A stretch of DNA of 64,000 nt from Chloroflexi bacterium OLB14 (GTDB lineage: Bacteria > Chloroflexota > Anaerolineae > Anaerolineales > Villigracilaceae). Every line of letters begins with the position of its first letter. Position 1 is the first letter of the stretch. Of this stretch, positions 19,195 to 28,208 are shown piece by piece. Made by a program: the position numbers and the translations under genes. The notes beneath the pieces were generated by a model. That model searched no databases, was not told where the DNA came from, and saw only the letters and a program-made list of their open reading frames with translations. The stretch covers positions 1-64,000 of the forward strand of contig LMZR01000045.1 of NCBI GenBank assembly GCA_001567105.1, in the 5' to 3' direction.

Positions 19195-20835
19195 TTACTC
19201 TCTCAACAAAAACTCTTCATCCCCCAACACCCCATCCAAAATCACCTGCACGGATTCAGATTCAATCAACTCGTCTAAACTAAATGATTTCAACTTCGTC
19301 TGCGTTGTGCGGACGGACGGTTCAAGAAAATCTCCAAACGGTAATGACGTTTTATACAATTGATAGTATAAAAATCTTCTGGCATTGCGTTTGAAATCAG
19401 CAGGGACTTCAATTCTCTCAGCGGATAAAAATTCTTTCGTTTTATTTTTTACATCTTCAACCGTCTGCGGAAAAAACACAGTGGGATATTGTGTAAATCT
19501 CGCTTTGCCTGCACATAAAACAGGCATTCCCATAATAGAGGCTTCCAAGCCAATTGTGGAGTTGTAAACCATCACAAATTTTGACTTGAGAATCAATTCA
19601 TAGGAACTGAGTGATTCATTAGAGGCGACAAAAATCACATTCGGCAAACTAGACACGTTCCGCGCCTCTACCCAGCCTGCCACAGTTTCTCTGCTCGCCT
19701 TGCGGACTCTTAACTCATCAGGATGTGCGCGAATCACAAATAAAGTTTCAGGGTGTTCTTTGATAATTTCTAAAACTAAATCCAGCCAATCGAACATATC
19801 TTCAAAAACTGTATTAGCGTGCGGCTGACTTGTGTCAAAGATGACATTGGTAAACACAGGCACAATTTGTTTGAACTCACTCGCCTTTTGCAAAAACGAC
19901 TCATCGAGTCCTTTCATATCCGCCCAAAATTTGATGCCCGCCATTGTAAAGTCACCTTGAAAGCGTTTGGCTAAATAAGCATCTAATTTTTTATTTTGTT
20001 CATCGTTCAATTCAAAATCAGCAGGGATGTGAATCGGGTAAGCAGTTGCTTCGCCGTCAGTGAAATAGGCTGTTGCAGGCTGCAATCCAACTTCATGGGT
20101 GATGACGCGAATCCCACGTTGTTGAGCAATGAAGCGTGCTGTCGCTTCGGGGAAAAATTGCCCGTTAAAAACAATCACTGCTCGCGGATTTGTTTCATCT
20201 AAAAATTTTGAAAACTTCTGCGCCACATTCCAAGCCGATAAAATATATTCCCGCAATAAATAACGCGTGTTTTCATCATCGTTCAAATGATGAATGCGTA
20301 AAATCCAACGTAGAGCGGGTAAGCATAAATTTCCAAGAGGAATGTTTTGAAATTGGAAAGTAGAAAGTTCATGAAGCGAAAGTTGCGCAATACGAGATAC
20401 GAGTTGTGAATCTCTATCCAAACCAAACCAATTGACTTGTGTACCTGTAAACCTGTCTACTTGTTTACTTGTCTCCCTGTTTACTTGCACTCCTGCATAC
20501 AACGCACTCGCCTGCTCCACACATGTCTTACACGGCATTTCTTTATACGGGTTATCTCGATTTGTCCCCAACACACATTTGCTCATGCCAGAATTACAAG
20601 CAAAATAAGCAACAGGAATTCCCTTCAAGCGAAATGCCCACGATGCTAACAAATGAAAACCGCTGTTCCAAGATAAATCGTCAATACCAGTGGAGGCTTT
20701 GAAGAAAACAACAGGTTGTCCGCTTGGCTGAGGTTCTTGCTTGGCAACTTGTTTGGCTACATTTGCAATTTTGAAATTATTGAGTCTGCGAACAAGTCCG
20801 CGTTTGATGCGTTGGGTGAAAAAGTCTTTTAGCAT
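19195..20835 (-). CDS. KpsS/KpsC-like surface polysaccharide transferase with inserted repeat
   Basis: 546 aa, two-domain GT-B-like protein related to capsular polysaccharide synthesis proteins. The first half has FFKASTGIDDLSWNSGFHLL and CNSGMSKCVLGTNRD with a CKTC pair; the second has VPVFTNVIFDTSQPHANTVF, FVIRAHPDELR (His and Glu typical of the nucleotide-binding face) and VYNSTIGLEASIMG, all seen in this family. Residues about 112-135 (GVQVNRETSKQVDRFTGTQV) are encoded by an in-frame copy of the intergenic 'GTTTACTTGT' repeat. The 53408-55001 gene is a distant relative with the same closing blocks. Donor unknown. Confidence 0.78.
   Translation of the reverse strand: MLKDFFTQRIKRGLVRRLNNFKIANVAKQVAKQEPQPSGQPVVFFKASTGIDDLSWNSGFHLLASWAFRLKGIPVAYFACNSGMSKCVLGTNRDNPYKEMPCKTCVEQASALYAGVQVNRETSKQVDRFTGTQVNWFGLDRDSQLVSRIAQLSLHELSTFQFQNIPLGNLCLPALRWILRIHHLNDDENTRYLLREYILSAWNVAQKFSKFLDETNPRAVIVFNGQFFPEATARFIAQQRGIRVITHEVGLQPATAYFTDGEATAYPIHIPADFELNDEQNKKLDAYLAKRFQGDFTMAGIKFWADMKGLDESFLQKASEFKQIVPVFTNVIFDTSQPHANTVFEDMFDWLDLVLEIIKEHPETLFVIRAHPDELRVRKASRETVAGWVEARNVSSLPNVIFVASNESLSSYELILKSKFVMVYNSTIGLEASIMGMPVLCAGKARFTQYPTVFFPQTVEDVKNKTKEFLSAERIEVPADFKRNARRFLYYQLYKTSLPFGDFLEPSVRTTQTKLKSFSLDELIESESVQVILDGVLGDEEFLLRE
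20432..20499. repeat. 'TTGTTTACTTGT' repeat inserted in frame in a coding region
   Basis: Tandem variants of GTTTACTTGT, GTGTACCTGT and TCTACTTG, the same words that form intergenic palindromes at 17593, 50393 and 58336. Here they lie in the 19195-20835 gene without a stop or frameshift. Confidence 0.8.
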
Positions 20836-20864
20836 TTATGAAAATTTATATCATAAAAATGATA

Positions 20865-20938
20865 GGACGCTGACGAGCGCAGAAAACGCGGAAAGATCAA
20901 TGATAAAAATCCGCGTACATCTGCGTTTATCCGCGTCC
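20865..20938. repeat. Palindromic repeat, 'GGACGC..TCCGCGT' family
   Basis: GGACGCTGACGAGCGCAGAA plus AACGCGGA (20865-20892) and TCCGCGTACATCTGCG..TTATCCGCGTCC (20910-20938) are imperfect inverted copies. Same family as 6862-6996. It fills the gap between two minus-strand genes. Confidence 0.8.
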
Positions 20939-20948
20939 CCATTAAAAT

Positions 20949-21679
20949 TTACGCCTTGATCGCCAATTCATTCAACTGCTCATAATATGGCTTGCATTCT
21001 TCAAGCAACGGCTTTAACGAATCAGGAAATGGCGCGGACTTTTTTTACATATTCCCCAAAGCCTGTTGATTCATGTACTGACTTATACCAATACTTCGCC
21101 CAACAACCATCTTCAACTCTTGCGCCTGCTTGCCAACTCAACATTGATTCTTGAAAATCAATACCAATTCTTTCGCATAATTCGCTCAAAACTTTTTTCG
21201 GATTTAATAAAATTTGTTTTGAATCTAACACAGGCGGATTTTGCCCAATGGATTGCAAATAATTTAACAACTCAACATGTTGTTTATAATCCACATCTTG
21301 CAAGGTTGGCTTTTCAACATTCACTGCATAACTCGGCAACATATCTTCGGGGTCGCGAGTCAAAAGTATGTTGATAGTGTCAGAAAGAAAAACCAAATTC
21401 AAATTAAATAAATGATGCGTCATGTGTTTGAAAAAAGCAACAGGCTTGGCATCAAATCCTAAAATCAAATCACGCACAACTTTCTCGCCGTCATTTTCCA
21501 TCGTGGCAATCACTTCTTCAGCACCAGGATGATATGCACGCGCAGGCGTTTTGGATAAATAATGCGCATACAACGGCTCATCGAAAACTTGACAATCATT
21601 TCGTTGCGCGAATGAATACATCAACGCAGTGGATATATTGCGCGGACCACTCCACAAACAAATTTTTTTTTGATGACAT
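20949..21679 (-). CDS. Sulfotransferase-like P-loop protein paired with a class-IV aminotransferase (two frameshifts)
   Basis: ATG at 21677-21679 gives MSSKK, then an A9/T9 run (21663-21671) shifts the frame before ICLWSGPRNISTALMYSF. That block is a sulfotransferase-type loop in which SGPRN replaces the usual PKSGT. RDPEDMLPSYAVN corresponds to the 3'-phosphate site. A second shift at the T7 run 21040-21046 restores a 20-codon-plus tail, SAPFPDSLKPLLEECKPYYE, ending at 20949. Repaired length about 240 aa. It begins two bases after the aminotransferase stop, so the two are one operon. Because the P-loop is atypical, an activity other than sulfation is possible. Confidence 0.78.
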
Positions 21680-21680
21680 G

Positions 21681-22607
21681 CTACGCCTCCTTCGTGCGGA
21701 TAACTGCTTGCTGAACCTCAGCCTCATACCACGCTGATAATTTTTCCGTCAGCGTGCCAGACTTTCCATCGCCGATGATTCTTCCATCAATTTTGGTGAC
21801 GGGTGTTACGCCGCCAAACGTGCCAGTGACAAAAGCCTCGTCTGCGCCATACACATCAAACAATGAAAAGTTTTTTTGATAACACGGGATATGATGATCA
21901 TCCGCAACTTTGATAATTTTCCCGCGTGTGATTCCATTCATGCAATATTGACCAGTTGATGTCCACACTTCGCCATTTTTAACCATGAAAAAATTTGTCG
22001 CATTGCATGTCGCCACAAAGCCGTGAATATCAAGCATGAGGGCTTCATCTGCACCTGCTTCAATGGCTTGGACTAACGCCATAACTTCATGCAATTTGCT
22101 ATGACAATTCAAACGCGGGTCGAGATAATCTGGTGAGCCACGCCGAATGGTGCTGGTAAATAAAGTGATTCCACGCTTACGAGATTCAGGGCTGGCTTGT
22201 TTATATTCAGGGATGATAACTAAATTGGGACCCGATATTGTCAGGCGCGGATCTTGTGATGGAGTTTTTTTCGTTCCGCGTGTGACCATAAATCTCACAT
22301 GCACGCCATCGTGCATATCATTAGCTTTGAGTGTTTGCCAAATTTTATCGGTCAATTCTTGGCGAGTCATTTTCAAATCCATGCCTACGGTTGCGGCGGC
22401 TTGCCATAAACGATTCAAATGTTCATCAAGGAAAACTAACACGCCATCATGTAAACGTAACGCTTCCCAAATTCCGTCACCAACTAAATAGCCACTATCA
22501 AAGACAGAAATCTTGGCTTCATTGCGCGGAAATAATTCACCGTTGACATAAATGAGAATTTTTTCGTTTCTATCATCTTCTACTGCGTTATGGGTTCCGT
22601 GTATCAT
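21681..22607 (-). CDS. Class-IV PLP aminotransferase (BCAT/D-amino-acid transaminase family)
   Basis: 308 aa. The PLP lysine is in LNCHSKLHEVMALVQA (about residue 168), with YVNGELFPRNEAKISVFD as N-terminal domain, EALMLDIHGFVATCNATNFF as the cofactor-phosphate strand and FVTGTFGGVTPVTKIDGR near the end. The fold acts on branched-chain or D-amino acids; which one cannot be read. It lies two bases upstream of the sulfotransferase-like gene and downstream of a fused permease. A 5' fragment of this same gene, with over 85% identical bases by eye, lies at 25403-25612. Confidence 0.88.
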   Translation of the reverse strand: MIHGTHNAVEDDRNEKILIYVNGELFPRNEAKISVFDSGYLVGDGIWEALRLHDGVLVFLDEHLNRLWQAAATVGMDLKMTRQELTDKIWQTLKANDMHDGVHVRFMVTRGTKKTPSQDPRLTISGPNLVIIPEYKQASPESRKRGITLFTSTIRRGSPDYLDPRLNCHSKLHEVMALVQAIEAGADEALMLDIHGFVATCNATNFFMVKNGEVWTSTGQYCMNGITRGKIIKVADDHHIPCYQKNFSLFDVYGADEAFVTGTFGGVTPVTKIDGRIIGDGKSGTLTEKLSAWYEAEVQQAVIRTKEA

Positions 22608-22624
22608 AAATACTCCTAATTTTT

Positions 22625-25406
22625 TTATTCGTTTTTCAGTGCAACCGTCGTCGGAATGTTATCAATCAGGCGCGGGTTTAGAATTCGTTCTAAGGCATTA
22701 CCTAGCATGGCAAACGCAAAACTAGTCAATAGCAACAAAAAGATTGGCTCCAAAACCCAAAATGGAGAACCATATAATGCCCCGCGCGTGAGCCCCTCAT
22801 AAATAATGCGACCCCATGAAGGGTAATTGGATTTAATGTTGAAAAAACCAAGCGTGGCTTCAAGAAAAATAAAACTCGGCACCTGCGTAATCAACTGTGG
22901 AATCAATACAGGCAAAATGCGTGGAATAAGATAACGCGTGATAATTCTAAAATCACTGGCACCGTATGAACGTGCTGTTTCAATGTATGGTGCTTCTTTC
23001 GCCTGCAAAAAGGCTGAGCGCAATGTTTTAATCGGTGAGCCGAATGCATTAAAAATAATGATAATGCCAAGAATGATCCAAATATTCCAACCAAAGAGTA
23101 CGTTTGTCAACACAGCAATAGGCAGGCTAGGTAAAAGCATGTTGACTTCCGTAAGTCGTTGGATGAGATTATCCATCCAGCCACCATACCACACGCCAAT
23201 GGCAGGTAAAAGCATTGCCACCAACGTAGTGAGAACTCCACCCACCAAGCCAATCAGCAATGCAAAAGGCATTCCCCAAAACAATGGAACAAGCAAGTCA
23301 CGGCGAATATAATCGGTGCCTGCCCAGCCATATACCTGCCCCAATAAAACTAATTGCGGTTTTACATCGCTGTCTTTTTCCAAAAGCAGACTGGTGATTT
23401 TTAATTGGTATGTTCCTTCTTGTAAAACTAACTCTGGTAAATCTGCTTGTGCAAATAAAAGGTGAAAGGCTGGAGTTTCATGCTGTCCTGTCAAGTTGAA
23501 CCAATTTTTCCATTCAGGGTTTCGCCTCAAAACGTGTGCAGGAGCAATACCAATTTGAAAATCATAAGCAGTATGTGCTGGAACTGCTTTATTTTTCAAC
23601 TCTAACTTTCTACCGTCAGGATATATCCACTGCATAGTAGCAAATGGCACCTTCTCAATATATGTTGAGTCTAAATACAAAAAATCTCGCTAGGGATTTT
23701 TTTTGTATTTATAGTCAAATGTAAATATTGTTGTTTTTTCAATCCAACCATTATCCAATGTTTGAAAAGATACCGTGCTACCATCGCTCTCTTCGTTCAA
23801 AATCAAAGTAGAAAGAAAAGGTTTTGTATTAAAAATATTTACCCATGCTGGCATAGCTGTACGCGGAGCATAGTTATAACCAGTGAGTTGATTTTGATTA
23901 TATTCCTTGCCATATTCTTGATACGGTAAAGCAACAAGCGCATAGATAGAGCCAATCAACAAAATAATAATCACACCTAACCCAAAGATAGCCGATGGGT
24001 ATTGGCGAAGTTCCTGAAAAAAAACAGCACTTTGTCTGCGGAAGTCAGAAATGGATTTTTGAATATCGGAGGCTAGGTTTTTCCATCTGAATTTGCGCCT
24101 CGTTTCCAGACTTTGAATCTGCTTTTTGTACCCAAACCAATTCTCCCCCCAAGCTTTGAGGCGCATAATCCAATTGCCTCTACGTGGCTTGACGCGTGAA
24201 TATGTTAACCTAACGTTATTCTGTGGCGTCAGACGAATGCGCGGATCAACCATTACGTAAATAAAATCTAGCAAAAAGACAGTTGCACCCAGCAAGTATG
24301 CAAAAATAACTACAATGCCAATAACAATAATCAACTCGCCTGGCTCCATGCTTTCGCCCCAAAAATTTGGCAATGCCTCTTTAATATAAAGCCAACCTAA
24401 CCCATGCCATTGAAACACGGCTTCTAGCACCATGCTCATTTGCCAAAAAGTGACTAGGCTAGTCACAAACCCTGTGATGATATATGGCAAGGTAGGACGC
24501 AGAATATATTGCCTCTCTAAAGTTTGGTCAGATAATCCTTTAGCGCGTGCTAGGCTAACGTAATCTTCTTCTGAATAAATGACAAAGAAAGTACGCCACA
24601 TATAAACGATTTGGAAAAGTAAACTCAAAACAATGGCAGTGACGGGCAAAATCATGTGGCGCGAAACTACCATGATGTACTCCAGCGGCGCAGTGGGCTT
24701 ATAGAAATCATACATGCCACCAAATGGCAACCAGCGAAGATTGTATGCAAAAAATTGTAAGGAGCAAAATGCCAATGACCCAACTCGGTATTGAAGAAAC
24801 AGGTGAAAGAAAAGCAAAGAAGCGATCTAAGTGGCTTCCATAATTTCGTGCAAGGTGCAAAGAAAGAGGTAAGCCAATCAGAAAGATAAAAAGGTATGCG
24901 GCACCGATAAGCATTAAAGTATTAGGAAGATATTGCACGATGATGTCACTAGCACTAGCAGTTGTTACTGGTCCGCTGGGCCAACCGCCTTGCCGATTAC
25001 CAAGAGCGCCCCAATCAAAGGTGAGTGCTTTTACCGTCCACAATATGTAACGCGGAAAAAATGGGAGATTTAAACCCATTTCATCACGCAGTTGTTCGGT
25101 TAATGCTTCTACTTGAACTGGATCAGGGTAGCCATCCTCAGTCAAAGCAATATTTCCATTATTAATATTATTTTGTACAACTAGAAAAATTTGTGCTTCC
25201 AGACTTGTCTCAAAAGGAGATTGAGCAGGACCTGGCACCAGTCCACGGCGAGAAGGTTGGCTGGTAAGTACTACTGTAATAAAAACGCCAACAAAAATAG
25301 TGATTGCTATGGTCACTAATTTACTGAGGAGATAACGTATGGCATTACGTAAAAGCACAGAATGCGAATTTGATATTGTTGAGGGGGTATGGTTGCTGGT
25401 GGTCAT
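22625..25406 (-). CDS. Fused DppB-DppC-type peptide/nickel ABC permease, two break points
   Basis: Inner-membrane permease in which a DppB-like half (YLLSKLVTIAITIFVGVF at the start, EDYVSLARAKGLSDQTLERQ as the EAA-loop contact with an ATPase, VMVDPRIRLTP as its usual end) continues without stop into an OppC_N-type region (YPSAIFGLGVIIILLIGSIY, PYQEYGKEYN) and a DppC half with EAPYIETARSYGASDFRI. A T6/A6 run at 24749-24754 shifts the frame before AYNLRWLPFGG. At 23690-23704 an in-frame stop separates the halves; compensating errors in the T8 and A6 runs would remove it. Length about 925 aa. No binding protein or ATPase gene is nearby. Start ATG overlaps the stop of the aminotransferase fragment. 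Confidence 0.8.
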
Positions 25407-25612
25407 AGTGGTATTCCGCGTGTGACCATAAAACGAACATGCACGCCATCATGCAAACGTAACGCTTCCCAAATTCCGTCACCAACGAGATAACCACTGT
25501 AAAAGACAGAAATCTTGGCTTCATTGCGTGGAAATAATTCGCCGTTTACATAAATCAAAATATTTTCGTTTCTATCATCTTCTACTGCGTTATGGGTTCC
25601 GTGGACAGGCAT
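25403..25612 (-). pseudogene. Truncated duplicate of the class-IV aminotransferase N-terminus
   Basis: 69 aa. From HGTHNAVEDDRN to EALRLHDGV it matches residues 3-57 of the intact enzyme at 21681-22607, then jumps to HVRFMVTRG, which lies 46 residues further along in the intact copy. The junction falls at a nine-base direct repeat, GATGGCGTG, present at both ends of the missing 138 bp in the intact gene. The frame ends IPL-stop overlapping the permease ATG. It lacks the PLP lysine and cannot be an enzyme; it may still give the permease a leader and ribosome entry. Confidence 0.9.
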
Positions 25613-25681
25613 GGGAAGTCTCCTAAGTTAATTTGAAGATATTATAAGGTATGGAGTAAAATATCTTTGAGATTAATTTTT

Positions 25682-26308
25682 ATGAGTTCAGAAAAGTTTG
25701 AAAGATTTAAGTCTCTTTTCTTTGGTAGTGCATTTGAAGCGGCTCATGATGGTATTGACCCCAAAGTTTTGCTTTCTCTAAATGAAGATGAGAAAGAAAA
25801 AGCACAACAATTATTACTAGATGCCATAAGAAACTCAGAAGAAGATCGTCATTTTATCGGAATCGGTTACTTAAAATCAAAAGAAGCGATTCCAATTATT
25901 AAGAATAGACTTTTGCAGGGTTTTAAGTGGGCATATACAAAAGTTTGGGCTGCATGGGCATTATGGAAAATAAGTAATGATTCAGATGCTGTAAAAATTG
26001 TTATTGAAACCCTAAAAGACAAAAATCAGGGTGAATATACAAGAACTGATGCAATTATTGCTTTGAAAGATTTTGGAAATAGAAAAGATGTGGTTCTAGC
26101 ACTTATTGAAGCATATAGTGATCAAAGAGATAATAGCCTCGTAGGACGCTATGCATTCAGGGCAATTGGATATATATATTCTTCTGATCCAAATATACGT
26201 AATTTAGTTTCATTAATACTAGATACCTCATCGGATGAGAGATATAAATTCCGTGAAAATGAAATTAATAAATTAACTGACTTAATTAGAAGGAAAATGA
26301 GGCATTAG
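25682..26308 (+). CDS. HEAT-repeat protein
   Basis: Start ATG at 25682 (MSSEKFERFKS). About 208 aa, all helical, with HEAT-like units: KAQQLLLDAIRNSEEDRHFI, WAAWALWKISNDSDAVKIVI, YTRTDAIIALKDFGNRKDVV, GRYAFRAIGYIYSSDPNIRN. Such repeats bind other proteins; no enzyme motif is visible. It is the plus-strand partner between the permease fragment and a convergent sulfotransferase gene, and its base composition (AT-rich, many ATA/AGA codons) looks unlike the surrounding glycan genes, so it may be a passenger. Confidence 0.72.
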   Translation: MSSEKFERFKSLFFGSAFEAAHDGIDPKVLLSLNEDEKEKAQQLLLDAIRNSEEDRHFIGIGYLKSKEAIPIIKNRLLQGFKWAYTKVWAAWALWKISNDSDAVKIVIETLKDKNQGEYTRTDAIIALKDFGNRKDVVLALIEAYSDQRDNSLVGRYAFRAIGYIYSSDPNIRNLVSLILDTSSDERYKFRENEINKLTDLIRRKMRH

Positions 26309-26323
26309 TAATTGGTTATAAGA

Positions 26324-27176
26324 TTACCAACCATTATTTTTTTCGTAACTTAACTTTATTAACAAATCCCCCGCCACATCTTTGAATAATTTTTTATGTT
26401 CTTCGGTGAAGTACTCTTTCCAGCCGCCTGTTTTACCAGAACGGAAGGTGTGACTCTTCTTGGGCTGAATTGCTTCTACTAAAACCGATAAACATTTTTC
26501 TCTCGAAGTTGGGATTTTATAACCTGTCTTTTCCACTTCATCCAACATTTTATTTAATGTGATGTCACGATTGTTAATCAAATCTTCAAAGCGGATACAC
26601 ATTACATTTTTTTGTTCAAGCCATCCGAATACGCCTTCATATCTTTGTTTGACTGAAACCATTTTCAAATTATCTTTATCAATGCCAGTGATGGCGACCT
26701 TGAGGCGTTCATTAAAGTTAGGTAGTGAGTTATAAAAATCGTGCATACCATGTTCTTCGTGCATGTCTGTCGCAAAGAAGACTTGCGAGATGAGCAAATC
26801 TCTTGGGTCACGATAAATGAAATAGTTCACGCGCCCAGCAGAGGTTAAGAAAGAAGCGTTTTCGTTTGTCGCATCCACATATCCCCAGCCAATCACTCCG
26901 TTTGGAATCTTTTTTAAGTCATGCAATATTTCATCAGAAGTTCTTCGTCCGCCATCTTTTTTTTATTGTGCGAATCGGTTCGGCATCCACATATTTATAC
27001 GGCATGATTTTTGTAAAGCCGTTGAGAATTTGCAACAAAAGATGCGAACCACTTTTTGGTTTTGAATTTCCAAAAATTGGCGGGGCTTGATGAAAAGAAA
27101 ACCGCTTCCATCGCATGATGGCTTGAGCGGTTTTTGCATAAGGACGAATTGCTCGGCGAAAGTTTTTTAATGCCAT
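26324..27176 (-). CDS. Sulfotransferase, frameshifted
   Basis: Paralogue of 17657-18503. The N-terminal loop reads FGNSKPKSGSHLLLQIL (PKSGSH, the phosphosulfate loop, with Lys where paralogues have Phe). IYRDPRDLLISQVFFATDM is the 3'-phosphate site and FRSGKTGGWKEYF the C-terminal loop; the tail AGDLLIKLSYEKNNGW matches the sister genes. The frame breaks at the T8 run 26957-26964; removing one base gives RTIKKDGGRRTSDEILHDL and an uninterrupted protein of about 284 aa. It ends 15 bp from the convergent HEAT gene. Substrate probably a surface sugar. Confidence 0.86.
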
Positions 27177-27187
27177 AGAAAGAATTT

Positions 27188-27256
27188 ACCACAGAGAACA
27201 CTGAGTTCACAGAGATTATTTAATAGTTTCTCTGTGTTCTTCGTGATCTCTGTGGT
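27188..27256. repeat. 'ACCACAGAGA' palindrome without cargo
   Basis: Arms ACCACAGAGA (27188-27197) and TCTCTGTGGT (27247-27256) are perfect inverted copies around internal CAGAG/CTCTGTG words. The same two halves flank the GxxExxY gene at 44037-44510, so this looks like the version that lacks that gene. Confidence 0.85.
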
Positions 27257-27263
27257 GAAAAAT

Positions 27264-28145
27264 TTATTCATTTACAACGCGGCGTAATTTCTTCATCGGA
27301 CCTTTTTCAGATTCATAGACTTTCTTCACGCCATCACCCAATGAAGATTCTGTGACGCGAATATATTTTACTAATTTTTCAAAACCACCTGGTTCAACAC
27401 TTGCGGCATGGTCACTGCCCCACATGGCGCGATCTAATGTGATGTGACGTTCGATAGATGTTGCACCTAATGCAATTGCAATAGCAGATGGCACAAGCCC
27501 AACTTCGTGACCAGAATATCCGATTGGGTTATTTGGAAATTCTTTGCGCAGTGTTTCAATCATTTTGAGATTCAATTCTTCAGGCTCGCATGGATAGGTG
27601 CTAGTGCAGTGCATGATGACAAGATTATCTTCACCGACAACTTCAACGCCTTTATGAATTTGTTCCATTGTGGACATACCCGTTGAGATAATGACAGGTT
27701 TGCCAGTTTTACGAACATACTTTAATAAATTGTGATCTGTCAAAGATGCTGATGGAACTTTATAAGCAGGTGTTTCAAATTTTTCCATAAAATCAACAGA
27801 GGGTTCATCCCATACTGAAACCATCCAATCAATTTTCTTTTCTTTGCAATAACGGTCAATCTCACGATATTGTTCTTCGTTAAATTCAACTTTATAACGA
27901 TAATCTAAATAAGTGATGTAACCCCATGGCGTTTCACGCATTTGTTTTTGTTGTTCGGGTGGTGTGCAAACTTCGGGTGTGCGTTTTTGAAATTTAACCG
28001 CATCTGCGCCAGCATGTGCGGCAGCATCAATTATTTTTTTTGCAATATCTAAATCGCCGTTATGATTAATCCCAACTTCTGCAATAATATATGCAGGATG
28101 ACCATCACCCATCATTCGATTTCCAAATTTAATTTCACGAGCCAT
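27264..28145 (-). CDS. neuB: NeuB-family nonulosonic acid synthase (no SAF domain)
   Basis: 293 aa enzyme condensing phosphoenolpyruvate with a hexosamine to make a nine-carbon acidic sugar. HPAYIIAEVGINHNGD (about 15-30) is the phosphate-binding entry, ADAVKFQKRTPE and STGMST the barrel strands, HCTSTYPCEPEELNL and IGYSGHE the PEP/metal segment, and ERHITLD the closing motif. The C-terminal antifreeze-like SAF domain, present in the other NeuB at 47970, is absent, as in some LegI/PtmC-like enzymes. The next gene upstream is the matching cytidylyltransferase, 63 bp away across a palindrome. Confidence 0.92.
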   Translation of the reverse strand: MAREIKFGNRMMGDGHPAYIIAEVGINHNGDLDIAKKIIDAAAHAGADAVKFQKRTPEVCTPPEQQKQMRETPWGYITYLDYRYKVEFNEEQYREIDRYCKEKKIDWMVSVWDEPSVDFMEKFETPAYKVPSASLTDHNLLKYVRKTGKPVIISTGMSTMEQIHKGVEVVGEDNLVIMHCTSTYPCEPEELNLKMIETLRKEFPNNPIGYSGHEVGLVPSAIAIALGATSIERHITLDRAMWGSDHAASVEPGGFEKLVKYIRVTESSLGDGVKKVYESEKGPMKKLRRVVNE

Positions 28146-28169
28146 ATTGTCTCCTTAAGGTTTTTACGA

Positions 28170-28207
28170 ATTACGAATCACGCAATATGTAATCCGTGAT
28201 TCGTAAT
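28170..28207. repeat. Perfect palindrome, 'ATTACGAATCACG' family
   Basis: Thirteen-base perfect arms ATTACGAATCACG (28170-28182) and CGTGATTCGTAAT (28195-28207) in the gap between neuB and the NeuA-HAD gene. Same family as 352, 31896, 47920 and 57286. Confidence 0.85.
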
Positions 28208-28208
28208 T

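Noticed and set aside
23690..23704. Real stop codon separating two permease genes
   Set aside because: It lies between two homopolymers (T8 and A6) whose single-base errors cancel, and the intervening residues fit neither a permease end nor a start. I favour one fused gene, but it is not proven.
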